NCBI GenBank assembly: GCA_027886185.1
Contig: WOAB01000765.1
Span: 496,001-560,000 of the forward strand
Origin: Rheum nobile
Lineage: Eukaryota; Streptophyta; Magnoliopsida; Caryophyllales; Polygonaceae
Direction of reading: 5' to 3'
Length of the DNA stretch: 64,000 bases
Shown in pieces: positions 21,736-32,235 of this stretch. The position numbers and the translations under genes were made by a program. Position 1 is the stretch's first letter, and the number at the start of each line of letters is the position of its first letter. The notes beneath the pieces are model-generated. The model made no database searches and was not told the origin of the DNA. It worked only from the letters and a program-made list of their open reading frames with translations.

Positions 21736-23539
21736 TTATATATATCCTTTCTCAAGAAGATCCTCAAGTTGCTTCTTCAACTCTTGCATCTCAGGAGGAG
21801 CCATCCGGTACGGTGCCTTAGAGATCGGCGCGGTACCAGGCTCGAGATCAATGGTAAATTCTACGTCACGATACGGGGGTAAACCAGGAATCTCCTCCGG
21901 AAAGACATCCGGAAACTCACGGATGACCGGAATATCAGGAATTGAAGGTTCATCTTTCTTGGGCTTCCAGATAGCACAGGTACCCGAAACATCCTTGTCG
22001 AAATAGCTTAAACGCAGCCATCGCATTGATAAGCCTGCCGTTATCAGCGTCATTCCGACCCTTGAACTTGCATACATACTGGCCCCTAGATGACACCATC
22101 ACAGTCCTTAAGCTAAAATCGATTACCGCCCTATGACGCGTCAGCCAATCCATACCGAGAATAATGTCGTATGGAGTCATGGCTATACAAATCAAATCTG
22201 CTTCGAATTTCTTACCCTGAATGGTATTCGGAAATTCTGACAGACGCTTGGTTCCAACCAAATGTTCACCATTAGGAAGATTTACAACGAAAGGTTCACA
22301 AACCTCGTTGCATACTAAGTCTAACTTACTGACACAACTCTCCGAAATAAAGGAATGGGTAGCACCCGAATCAAACAACATACATACAGAAGTAGAATGA
22401 AGGTATAGAGTACCTTGAGCAATTATAGTATTTGGTCCATTAGCCTCACGCATCTCGTAAATGCGTTGACCTTGACCTCCAGAAGCAGCTGGGGCTTTCC
22501 CCTTGTTCTGTACAGCTGTTTGCGTCGAAGGACTAGGAGCTTCCATTGGTCTGAACCTGGGTCGATTGTTCTGATTAACAGACCCTTGCTGTGATTCAGC
22601 ATCTTTCTGCCTTCTCTGCAGACAGAACGTCTGCACATGGCCCTCCTTTCCACAGCCATAGCATATCTTCTTTTCCTTCGGACATGCATTGCTCTTGTGC
22701 CCGGGTGTACCACAATTGTAGCACTGGATCAGATTCTTGCCTTGACCCGACTGTTGTGTAGACCCTCCATGAGTCATATCCGTTTTTGCTTTGCCAGACT
22801 TGGCAAAATTAGACGGTGGCGCAGGACGCTTGAATCCACTCGCCTGAGACTGGTTCTGCATTGACCTCTGGCGATTGCCCTTCTTCGTTGACTCCTCCAG
22901 AGTCACTTCCAGTTTGTAGGCAGCGTCCACGTACTGCTCCAAAGTAGAGCATCCGTGACGTACCATTAGTGGCTTAATATTTGGGTTCATCCACTCGAGG
23001 AAATGCCAGATCTTTTGCTCTTCGTTGGACACCTTCGGCCCAACATATTGCAATAGATGATTGAACTTGGTCGCAAGCTCGGTCACTTTTAATCCATCCA
23101 TCTTCGGATAGAGGAATTCCTTGTGCTTCTCTTCCCTCATAGCTCGGGAGAAGAAACGATCAGTCATCTTGGCCTTGAACATCCCCCAGTTCAAACCAGG
23201 GTGATCAGCTAGACTAGTACCTTCCCACCACTCGCTAGCTACTTCCTTCAGCTGAAGGGAAGCAATGTGCACCTTCTCAGCTTCAGTGCACTCAACATTG
23301 CGGAACAATCGCTTCATGTGCGAGAACCAATATGCCACCATGACTGGCTCTCCTTTCCCATCATAGCTATCAGGCCTCATAGAGCTCATGGCCTTCAGTG
23401 TTCGGCCATAGTCGCCTCTATTCCTGACCGCTTCCTCTTGGGGTACATGGATATTAGGCTCCTCAAATCTAGGAACCGCTGGGGGAATTGGCACAGCTTG
23501 TGCCTGAGGCGCGTTTGGTCGCATAATGTCTGTGAATGC
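21736..23539 (-). pseudogene. Gag-protease of element B
   Basis: In B gag and protease read as one frame (23524-21950), which shows that this family makes one Gag-Pol polyprotein. The CCHC knuckles CYNCGTPGHKSNAC and CYGCGKEGHVQTFC, the active site DSGATHSFIS, and IILGMDWL are intact. The 5' end is cut off from its start by a TAA at 23540-23542 (CAA in A). A two-base deletion near 21965 shifts the linker (KPKKDEPSIPD) into another frame. Confidence 0.85.
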
Positions 23540-23743
23540 TTATATCACAATTCCCCGAATAGCCTCTATTGCTGCAGCATCAAATACCATTGGAGCGTTG
23601 ACCGAAGCTTGGTCATTGCCCACTGGATTGTTATTAGAAGCAGTCTCGTGTCCATCCACAGGGTTCGCAGTGTTCCTCACATTTGGTCTGGGGTCATTGC
23701 TTGGCCCAGCACCAGCACGAATGGTGTTCCTTGTGTTCACCAT
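23540..23743 (-). pseudogene. Gag N-terminus of element B, before a nonsense codon
   Basis: ATG at 23743 (MVNTRNTIRAGAG) begins the same Gag N-terminus as in A. After about 67 codons it meets TAA, where A reads Met-Gln. Here ATG CAA has become ATA TAA, two transitions in adjacent codons. Confidence 0.8.
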
Positions 23744-23985
23744 CTGTTTACCGATCAAATTCCAAGTATTTTATAACATTAATATCATTCCAATGTACTC
23801 AATGTAATAAAATCACTTAGAATAGATCAAACTGGGTAATTTTCATTGATAAGCTCAAACTGAGCTAATAGGTTCTACAAAAGGGATCTCCCGAGCGTCA
23901 AGACAAAATTGCTCGGAGAGTTAGGTTCTTAACAAAACGAACACTGAAATCCAAGAAAAGAAACTGCTAATCAGCACTGGCCCAA

Positions 23986-24813
23986 TCATGGCGTCCTAAA
24001 ATGTTTCCTGTAATCACAGCTCCTCATACATGGCTTCTTCGAACGAGGTTTACTATCGGAATCTAGTGATGGACTTCTCACCCTGCTCGGTCCTGGAGCA
24101 CATGGCTCATTCCTTGGCCTTGCCCTTCTTCGAGCATGCTCAACTGCCTCATCCATCTGACGGCGCTCTTCAGGGGAAATCATCTGACTCAGGCGAAGTG
24201 CCTCTCGCGAGTCAAGGCTTAACCTCAGCCTCTTCTGAGCAGGAATAGGCTGTGAGTCCTCAGATGCATTTTGTGGATCACTCCTTCTTCTGATGCCAAA
24301 CTCAGCATAGAGTGTCTCCCAATCGGCCGGAGTCAATGGCGAGTACTCTCGTTCAGGCGGCAACTCCGAACTTGGATAGATAAACTCCATCCCCGGGTCC
24401 TCGCTGCCCACCAATAAGCGTTCTAAGCCATCGGACTCGTGGCCCTGGTCCTCGAGGTCCTCTTCGGGGTCCTCCTCTGGATCCTCCTCTGGATCTTCTT
24501 CAGGATCCTCTTCCTCGAGAATCGACTCGATCATAAAGTCATCGTCGTAGTACCCTTTTGCGTACTCTGACGGATAACCCTCATCCTTAGTGTCCTCCCT
24601 TGGCTCCTCTTCGGGCTCTACCACAGGAACCTCGGTTTTATTGGACATTAGAACTACCGACTCAGGGAGTACGGTCTTCACCTCCTCGGGTGGATTACTA
24701 GATTCTCCGATCTTAAAGCATCGCAGGGGAACTAGAAACTCAAGCCTCATTGGAGATGGCGGAGCCACCTCGGCTTCTTCCGAGTCCATCTGAAGAGAAA
24801 AACATGCACCCAT
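23986..24813 (-). CDS. Extra ORF upstream of gag, intact copy (element B)
   Basis: This is a 275-codon ORF on the element's sense strand, about 210 bases after the primer site and about 240 before gag. It starts MGACFSLQMDSEEAE: a glycine at position 2, cysteine at 4 and serine at 6 fit N-myristoylation with nearby palmitoylation (inference). Pro/Ser/Glu-rich sequence follows, then a DPEE repeat run at residues about 105-125, a segment with PADWETLYAEFGIRRR, and a basic C-terminus (EHARRRARPR, SKKPCMRS). No domain family is recognised and no transmembrane segment is seen. The same ORF is present, with stops, in A at 13200-14084. As the first ORF on the genomic RNA it could be translated before gag. 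Confidence 0.65.
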   Translation of the reverse strand: MGACFSLQMDSEEAEVAPPSPMRLEFLVPLRCFKIGESSNPPEEVKTVLPESVVLMSNKTEVPVVEPEEEPREDTKDEGYPSEYAKGYYDDDFMIESILEEEDPEEDPEEDPEEDPEEDLEDQGHESDGLERLLVGSEDPGMEFIYPSSELPPEREYSPLTPADWETLYAEFGIRRRSDPQNASEDSQPIPAQKRLRLSLDSREALRLSQMISPEERRQMDEAVEHARRRARPRNEPCAPGPSRVRSPSLDSDSKPRSKKPCMRSCDYRKHFRTP

Positions 24814-25022
24814 AATCTGCGGGTGACGAGAAGAGAGTTAGTCTTTCTAAATATAGAAGCGAACTTACTATATCAGACTAAAGAGAAGGCACGACTAGAA
24901 CGGCATAATTTTTTTTTTTAAGCGGAAAATTTTATTTGCAAATTCAAATCTTTCGAAAATATTTTTCAGTTCAAAACGAGTAAATGGTTTATAAAATCCC
25001 AACCCGTTTTAAAAAAAAAATC

Positions 25023-25035
25023 GGCTCTGATACCA
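25023..25035 (-). other. Primer-binding site of element B
   Basis: TGGTATCAGAGCC on the minus strand, the same as in A, four bases from the LTR edge at 25040. Confidence 0.9.
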
Positions 25036-25039
25036 AATC

Positions 25040-27295
25040 TTTAACACCCCCAAATATATCCTTGAAAGGTATCACCGCCAGTGACCTCAGATTCCACATC
25101 CGAAGCCACCCAAGGCTTAACCAGTTTATACAAATCATAAAACAACATTTATAATACGAAATGTCATAGTATTGGATTAAATCAAAATTTCGGAATTTCA
25201 TCCATAATCCAAATACAACCAAAATATATTACAGTGGAAGTCTTAATACAATAAATGACACAAAAGTCTTGATCTAGCGATCACACACCTAGGATCTCAA
25301 CCTAATAAAACTCTTTAAAATTCCATCTGCCTTCCTCGTCGTTTCTAGCCTTCATGGAACTACAGTTTATCTGATGTGCCGTATGAGACGGATGACACCA
25401 GCCAACCATGCAAGGGAATATAACCGGTTAGTTAGTCTAATCAAAGACTATGCAAGGGTTAAACAGAAAGGTTCTAAGTAGTCGTATTAGGTTAGACTCA
25501 TCGCTTCTCGAATAAAAGTCGATGACGATAGTCAACCACCATACTCCTACTGAAAAATACGAAAAGGTATGATCAAGAGAAAACTCTGAAAGATTGAGTC
25601 TTAAGGACACATATGAAGAGAAGACTCCAACGAATTGAGTCTTATCGGAAAGTATGACAATGTTTGGGAACATTATAATTCACACCAGCGTTTTAAAACT
25701 GACTTGACTATTTGGGTCAACGACCAACCTCACCGCACAATGCGAATTCAGATTTGGAAGGTGGACTTACTCTAATCGAAGTCCCGGACGAGTTTCCAAG
25801 TTGTACTTCTCGCCCTAAGGTTCATTAATTATGTGCATAACGGCACTTATCTTATTTAATTCCAAAACGTATATTCACGTTATAAGCTTTTATCATAATC
25901 ATCTCATCCCTCAGGATATAGAGATATATAGTCGGGAATAAATCCCTAAAGGTTTGACGCCGGCTAAGCGCACCTCCCCTATACACGGATAGGGGATAGT
26001 CATGACTAGAGAAACGGTGTTAGGGATTGAACAACCTATCCATCGGGTTATAAAGAAACGGCTACCTCTCAAGATAAGCAGCGTTCCTACGAATACTCGT
26101 GCTAACTATACCTCAAGTGCACATAAAATCCACTGCTAACTATATTTCAAGTTTGCATAAAAATCCACAACAATACCATCACGGTAATAACATATATAAT
26201 AGCGTTGTTTCTAGCAATATATACAACCTATTATAATATTCATTTTTAATCGTATCATTTTAAGAAAACTGTTCCCAACGAAGCCAGTAATTCATCCCAA
26301 TTTAATTAACAATTAAACATTTGATAATTAATAGAAATATGGAATGATAAGCAAGAGCGAACCGCCACTTGCCTTAGATTAGACGAAGCTCAACGAAGCT
26401 CAAAGACAACGGGTTTCCGGGTCCGAAACGAGGACAGAACTCGGATTATGGATTCCTATGAAACGACCCATAACGGAACCCTAAGTTAGATTCGATAACC
26501 AAATATATGAATCTAAAGAAAGACGAACTAAATCGAAGGAACGAAGCCTCAATCGAGACCACAAAGCCCAAAGCCACTCCACGAGCCCAGACACACCGCG
26601 GGTGCGCCGGCCCTGCCGCGGGTGTGGTCGAGCTACATCGGCGACATGACGACGACGAAAACTCACCGTGATCGACGCGTTTGGATTCGATTAGGATGGG
26701 CTTCGACTTCCCAACTCCTTGCACTTCCAAACACCACTTGGAGAGTACCTTCTCCTCCTATGGTAGCTCCGGCGATACTCCGGAGAAAGCTTGAGCTTTC
26801 CGGTAACAATGGAAATGAGAGATTTGAGAGAGAGAGTTTGAGAGCTGTGATTCAACTCCACTCCAGCTCCTTTCCTTTTATAGCCCAAGCAAGGAGGTCA
26901 AGCAACCAGGTGACTCATGGTAGGCGCCTCCGCGCCTACAACGACCGGATGGGACAATTGCAGAGGCAAAGACTACGCGATGTCTGAAGTCCGGCGCTGT
27001 AGAGAAGAAATGATGACACCGCGGGTGCGGTGGAGGCAAATTTCTGCCTCTTTCGCCCTCTTTTGTCCGGGAAGAAATATGGGCATGGTTTTTAACCCCG
27101 GGTTAAATATATTCGTATCCGAACAAATATTATAAACCTCAAAAATACGTTGAATGTATTTTATACCACTCAAGGAATTATTACGGAGATCAAGGATTTT
27201 ACAGAAAATTCAAACTCCTCTGAAAATAATCCGACTACAGTACGAGAGTTTGGAAAATTACCAAAATACTCTTTACTAAAATGAGGGGTATTACA
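25040..27295 (-). repeat. 5' LTR of element B
   Basis: 2,256 bases, homologous to both LTRs of A. The inner end reads TTTAACACCCC in place of TGTAACACC, and the outer end GGGGTATTACA is intact. The GC-rich block is short here (about 26597-26635). A TATA box is kept at about 26875-26883. The right flank begins TCTTT at 27296. Confidence 0.9.
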
Positions 27296-27729
27296 TCTTT
27301 AGGGTAGATATCGATCATAGGTTCACAAAAAAACTCAGATCTGTAAGCTCCATACTCCGATGGTTTTTTGAGAAAAAATAAGTCGGATCTGGGTAGAACT
27401 GAAAAAAAAAGAAGGAGAATCGGATTGCAGACGGAATTTCCAGAAAGGGAATGATAAAGATAATCGATAATAGTCGGATCTGTAATTAGAAATGGATACG
27501 TATTGTGAAAGAAGCGAAAAGGAAAGAAAGTTCATGAAGCTGAAAGAATAAAGGGGGAGAGAGCGAAAAGGCTGAGAGGCGGAAGCGAATGAATTAGGGT
27601 TAGGTGTGTTTGGGTGGGGTTTTGGGTTTTTTTTGTTTAATAAATTTTTTAAGTAAATCGGCCTAATAGCAGATTGAGCTTGATGAATGGCTCGAGTCCG
27701 AAAATACAGTGATTGGGCCTTTTAGCCCA
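27296..27729. other. Spacer between element B and the TIR element
   Basis: No gene is recognised. The purine-rich plus strand with ATTAGGGTTAGGTGTG near 27595 looks like reversed 5' untranslated sequence of some transcript, but no coding match is seen. Confidence 0.4.
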
Positions 27730-28545
27730 TTAATGATGATTTGGCATCACAATCACGTGCCCAATTAAAAGAAAGGACTGTGGCTGATACAATATGTGAG
27801 AGAAATCAAAAGTGGGAATTAGGGTTTGAGGGGTGAAGCACTGTTTGAACGAGGCAACAGACAAAGGTCGTGCATCTCTATAATTCTTGAAGAACAGTGG
27901 TCGTGCATCTCTATAAATTCCATGGAAACAAGTTATTCAATGTAAGCCTTCAAAAAAGAAAAAGAAAAAAGTGATACAATATATATCCAGTTATCAACTT
28001 ATGGAAGCACACACTGAGAAATTGCTAAAGCCTCACTATATAAATTGCCCCATTCGAACAAAGTTTATAAACTGAACCGAAGCAATTATCAACTCAAGGA
28101 AGCACAAATCCTGAATCTGAAATTGAAGCCACCAAAGCTACAAGAAATTGCCCGAATCTAAAATTCAACATGGAACCAACCTTTGACTGAAACTAGACCA
28201 TATCTGAAATTCGAACTCAGTTATACAACGAATTGCCTGAATCTAAACTTCGAACTTCCTTTAATTGAAACGAGACCATATTACTCACCCCTCGAATTGG
28301 TTGTCATTGAACTTGCTCCCGTTGACATTGGTGCTGAAATTGAACCAAGAACCACGGTTGTTTCTCTCTTCGACTCAAAGAGAATCTTCACTAGCCTAAA
28401 CCCCCAATTTTTGTTTGATTTTTTGTCCGTGATTTTACCCCTCCTCAAACCCTAATTCCCAATTTTGTTTTCTCTCTCACAGATTGTATCAGCATAGTCT
28501 TTTCTTTTAATTGGGCACGTGATTGTGATGCCAAATCATCATTAA
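27730..28545. mobile_element. Non-autonomous long-TIR DNA element (MULE-like), about 816 bp
   Basis: Bases 27730-27838 and 28434-28545 are inverted copies of each other over about 110 bases with a few mismatches. The outer ends are TTAATGATGATTTGGCATC and its complement. Long TIRs of this size are typical of Mutator-like elements. The nine bases flanking each side (TTTAGCCCA and ATTATGCCA) agree at six positions, so a decayed 9-bp target duplication is possible but unproven. The interior has short 'gaatctgaaatt' repeats and no transposase. Confidence 0.65.
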
Positions 28546-29560
28546 ATTATGCCAAATCATCATTTATATTGACACCTCATATTTTTATGAATAAAAAATT
28601 TCAGAAAATTATTATGGGTTATTATTTTAACACCTTTCATAAAGTTTGGGTTAAATTTTTACCTATTATAAAGTTGGGTTATTCTTTTACCACTTACTCA
28701 AAAGTTGGGTTATTTTAATTAATTTTCCCATAAGAAATGCTATAAAAATAAATATTCATTAGTCCATTTGGTATATAAACGAATACTTAAACGGCTGTGA
28801 ACATTCGGTTATTAGTGCATTTGGTATTAAAAAAAGTCCATTAACCCATTAGTCGATTTGATATAAAAAAATATTTGTTATTTTTTTATACTATTAAAAT
28901 AAATAAACTGTATTTTCAATTATTTAATTATTTACATTTGTTTATATGTAATCATGTATGTGCTTATTGGCCCATAAGTCAATTTAATTTGTAAAATTAT
29001 TTATTATATTTTAAAAGTATTAAAATAATATTTAGTATGTACATATATTTTTTCTACTTTGCATAAATATATTAAGTATTTATTTATGTCTACAAATTTT
29101 AATTATATTTAATAAATGATTAGTATGTATATTTAATTATTTTTTTACAAATATATATATGATTTTTCAGTGATCGTGGTATGAACGAAATAAAGTTGAT
29201 TGTATTCAACAAATTTTATATACATATTTTACAGTTATTATGTTATTAACGAAATAAAGTATGTTGTATAAGCTCATTAACAATTACGAGGCTTATTAAT
29301 AATTTACACATTTAATTGGACAATATTGTATTAATTATTTAATTTTTGTTTATCAATATATTAAAAAAAACAGTGAGTTGTATAAAATTTTGTTATATAT
29401 TGGGCCCGAAATACATTTAAAAAGAATTGCATTCAGGTCTATAAGCCCATTACATTTTATAAGGCTCATTAGTATTATTAATTGTAATGGCTCAATAAGC
29501 CCAATAATTAATTTATTTTAGTTTATATATATAAATATACTAAAACATATTGTCCGTTGT
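28546..29560. other. AT-rich spacer
   Basis: No gene is seen. A short phrase (aaagttgggtta) recurs three times at about 28640-28720, and 28780-28870 repeats 'ttagtccatttggtat'. This may be the eroded interior of the Helitron whose 3' end lies at 30142. Confidence 0.4.
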
Positions 29561-29826
29561 GATTATGACTTAGATCTGATTCCAACAGTTGTTAAATATG
29601 TTTATCCCTCTCTTATGGAAGATCAGTTGTCTTCGGCATACTTTGAAGAACGAGCAATTCTTGCTCCAACACACAAAGAGGTAGATAATGTTAATGAGTA
29701 TATATTGTCTTCGTTGCCTGGTGATGAAAAGGTCTATCTCAGTTCATATAGTTTGTGTAAGGCAAGTTCTGTTAAAGACAGTGATGCGAGTATTTATACG
29801 TCTGACTACTTGAACATTATTAGATG
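29561..29826 (+). pseudogene. Helitron PIF1-like helicase fragment
   Basis: The plus-strand frame encodes YPSLMEDQLSSAYFEERAIL, then APTHKEVDNVNEYILSSLPG and YLSSYSLCKAS. These match the region of Helitron helicases (PIF1 family, part of the Rep/Hel protein) with the ERAIL-APTN-VD-N phrase. After LNIIR the similarity stops, so both the upstream Rep and helicase motifs and the C-terminus are missing. It lies about 300 bases before a Helitron-type 3' end on the same strand. Confidence 0.75.
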
Positions 29827-30109
29827 TTTCATTTTCATGTATGATCATTTTTATTATGTTTTATGGTTTTAGTAGTATTGATGTAAGGGGTGTGGCTATC
29901 CCTGTTTGAAAGATTACTTAGCCAAATTTTATTATTAATAAAGTTATGAAGAGTTCCGTCTCTCTTAATATAATGTATTTTTTTGTATATCTTGAATATT
30001 TGTAGTCGATTAGTAATTTTTTATTTAAATAACTAATCAAATATATATTGAACAAGTGACTCATCGATAATTAAAATATACTATTTTTATAAATATAAGA
30101 AAAAATAAA

Positions 30110-30142
30110 CAAATCCCGTGCTAGGTACGAGTATTATACTAA
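30110..30142 (+). mobile_element. Helitron 3' terminus (plus strand)
   Basis: An imperfect hairpin, CCCGTGCTAGGTACGAG, is followed by TATTATACTAA and then T at 30143. A short hairpin followed by CTRR before T is the standard Helitron 3' end. The position fits the helicase fragment just upstream. Confidence 0.65.
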
Positions 30143-31533
30143 TATTTTACTATTTAGCTAGGAAAATAGATCATGTAGAATTACCTCAACCTTTTTCTTA
30201 ATACTCATATTAACAAGCAAACCTTTCTCCAAGACAAAAAGTGTGCATATCTAACAATTTAACTTTGGCAAAAAAAATTGTAAGCAAGGAGAAAGACTAC
30301 CGAAGGGTCTACCTTCACATAGAAAAGATTAAGCTCTTTTCGATCGTGTACACCCTCTATCCAAGTTATTACATATTGAGTATGACAATGTTCATTAATC
30401 ATTATGATATCAGGTGTTGAAATTCCCTCAGTCCACTTGGTTCCCCGCAATTTCTCAATGAATTTAACCTGGCATTTAGAGATCAAGCTTAAACGGAATA
30501 CCCTAGACTTGATGCATGATGGTAGAGAGCAGATCTGTATAAATACATGAATCTTTATACAACACTCGTGCATTCATTGACATCATTCAGAACTCCATTG
30601 GCATCAACAGAATTGTACAATATATATGACCAATATATTGATTTTTATCTAAGAGGCAAAAAAATGAAATGTAAATAACAACAAACTATTTTCATTTACA
30701 AAACTTCATAGTAGGTAGAAAATCCTGAAAAGAAGTAAATAAAGTTAATATACATCACATTTCATAGCAATCAATTTCAAGATAGAAGAAAACAAAATGG
30801 ACTCATCCAGATCAACAGAAGTTATTGTATACAATGACAACTAAAGCAATTAAATAGAGACAAAGAAAACAACAATTTCTTTTGTTCAAATATTGCTAAA
30901 TAGCCAGACAAGAAAAAGTACTATCACAAGAATTCAAATAATACCATCTAAAAATTGAAAGTTCACAAGCTAAACAGCACCAACATGTCCTAATTAGAAT
31001 ACGATCTCATAAATATTAAAAATCCCTAAATGGCATTTTGACTTTTCGCCATGCACTATCAAATATTGGGCCTATTGTAGCGTCGAAAAATAGTTACTTT
31101 AGGCTTAAAATGCATTGAAATAGGCCTATTGTAATGGTTTACACTCAATTACCTTAGAGGTCATTGCCTTAGACCTATAGTAATAATATATTATGCTATT
31201 GTAATAGATATAAAATATCTCACAACAAAATGATCAGTAATATAAGTTTAAACAAGGGTTACCTTATATAACTTGTGTAACACTTGCAACATCTAATGTA
31301 ATGGTGTGTTTTAACTCGAACATATTGAGATCCGGGTTAAAAAAGTCATCTTTTTTTACGCGACCGCTAGATACGCTCAAATTTTCTTCTGTTTACGCTT
31401 AAAAGACTCACACCTACGGAAAGCGGGAGCGAGCTCGAACCCACGCACACGGAAAACGGGAGCGTATTAAGGGTTTAGGGTATCCGATTTTTTAGGGTAA
31501 CGTACGTGCCTTTGTTTTAGTTAAATAAATAGT
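30143..31533. other. AT-rich spacer with one unrecognised minus-strand frame
   Basis: A 104-codon frame at 30259-30573 (minus) reads clearly but matches nothing I know, and has no supporting splice or promoter signal. The rest is AT-rich. Near 31380-31480 a phrase like 'cggaaagcgggagcg' appears twice and anticipates the hairpin at 31534. Confidence 0.35.
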
Positions 31534-31562
31534 GTCACGCACCCGCAAAGCGGGTGCGTGAC
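31534..31562. repeat. Perfect 13-bp hairpin
   Basis: GTCACGCACCCGC, AAA, then the exact complement GCGGGTGCGTGAC. The right arm is repeated directly just after it (about 31566-31579), and a decayed version (CACGCACCCGCAATGCGAGAGCGTGA) lies at about 32425-32452. GC-rich in an AT-rich setting. Confidence 0.85.
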
Positions 31563-31642
31563 CAAAGCGGGTGCGTGACCTTGTGGTTGCTTTTATTATT
31601 TATAACATTAATGTTAAATTATAATTATGAAAATAATAATGT

Positions 31643-31656
31643 TGGTATCTAGAGCC
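31643..31656 (+). other. Decayed primer-binding site
   Basis: TGGTATCTAGAGCC equals the initiator tRNA-Met complement with one extra T. It lies about 55 bases before a gag start, as in a gypsy leader. Confidence 0.5.
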
Positions 31657-31712
31657 TCGATTTTCGACCTAATTTTGCGCAGCAATTTTTCCCCCCTTTT
31701 CAAGATCCAGCA

Positions 31713-32235
31713 ATGGCAGAGGGAACTCGTTTGAAACAAATTGAAGCGCAACTTCAAGAATTCAGAGAATTCATGGCTTCGACGCAACAATTCATGGTGG
31801 AAGCGAAGCAACAGCAGGATGAGACCAAGCAATCGCTCGCTGATGTGGAGAAAAACGCCGATCGCCGCCAAGAACAGTTGGTGGAGTTAATTCGTTCCTT
31901 GTTGCCGATTCATCGCACGCCGGGGGATTCGCGACAGGAAGCAATTCCGGTTGGTCAGGGCACACCGATTCCTCAAGCTCCTAGTCTTCTTGGTGCGGGA
32001 CGTCCAACAGAGTGAATTCGAGATCCTGCGGTGGGACTTTCACGAGCAAATTCACCGCAAGAAATGGGATCTTGGAGTGCTGATGGTCGAGGAAGGCATT
32101 CCAGGCTACCAAAGCTGGATTTCCCTTCATTTGATGGTTCCAAGCCAAGGTGTTGGGTGAGGCGATGTGAGCGTTACTTCATAATTTTTGCCATTCCAGA
32201 GTTTCAGAAGGGGGTTATGCTGAATATGAAAATCC
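31713..32235 (+). pseudogene. Ty3/gypsy gag N-terminal fragment
   Basis: ATG at 31713 opens a charged, helical segment (MAEGTRLKQIEAQLQEFREF), then a stop at about 32013. In another frame the sequence continues as LPKLDFPSFDGSKPRCWVRR and CERYFIIFAIPE, the usual opening of the Retrotrans_gag core. It ends near 32235, where simple CT repeats begin. No pol follows, so this is a truncated fragment. Confidence 0.7.

Larger units (their letters stand above)
19597..27295 (-). mobile_element. Tekay/Del-like retrotransposon B, 3'-truncated
   Basis: This is the same family and order as element A: right LTR (25040-27295), primer site, extra ORF, gag-protease, RT-RNase H, integrase. Homology to A stops abruptly at about 19597, which matches A position 8821. 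The integrase C-terminus, polypurine tract and 3' LTR are therefore missing. The abutting sequence is the leader of the plus-strand element. No target duplication can be assigned. Several stops and indels differ from those in A, so the two copies decayed independently. Confidence 0.9.
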
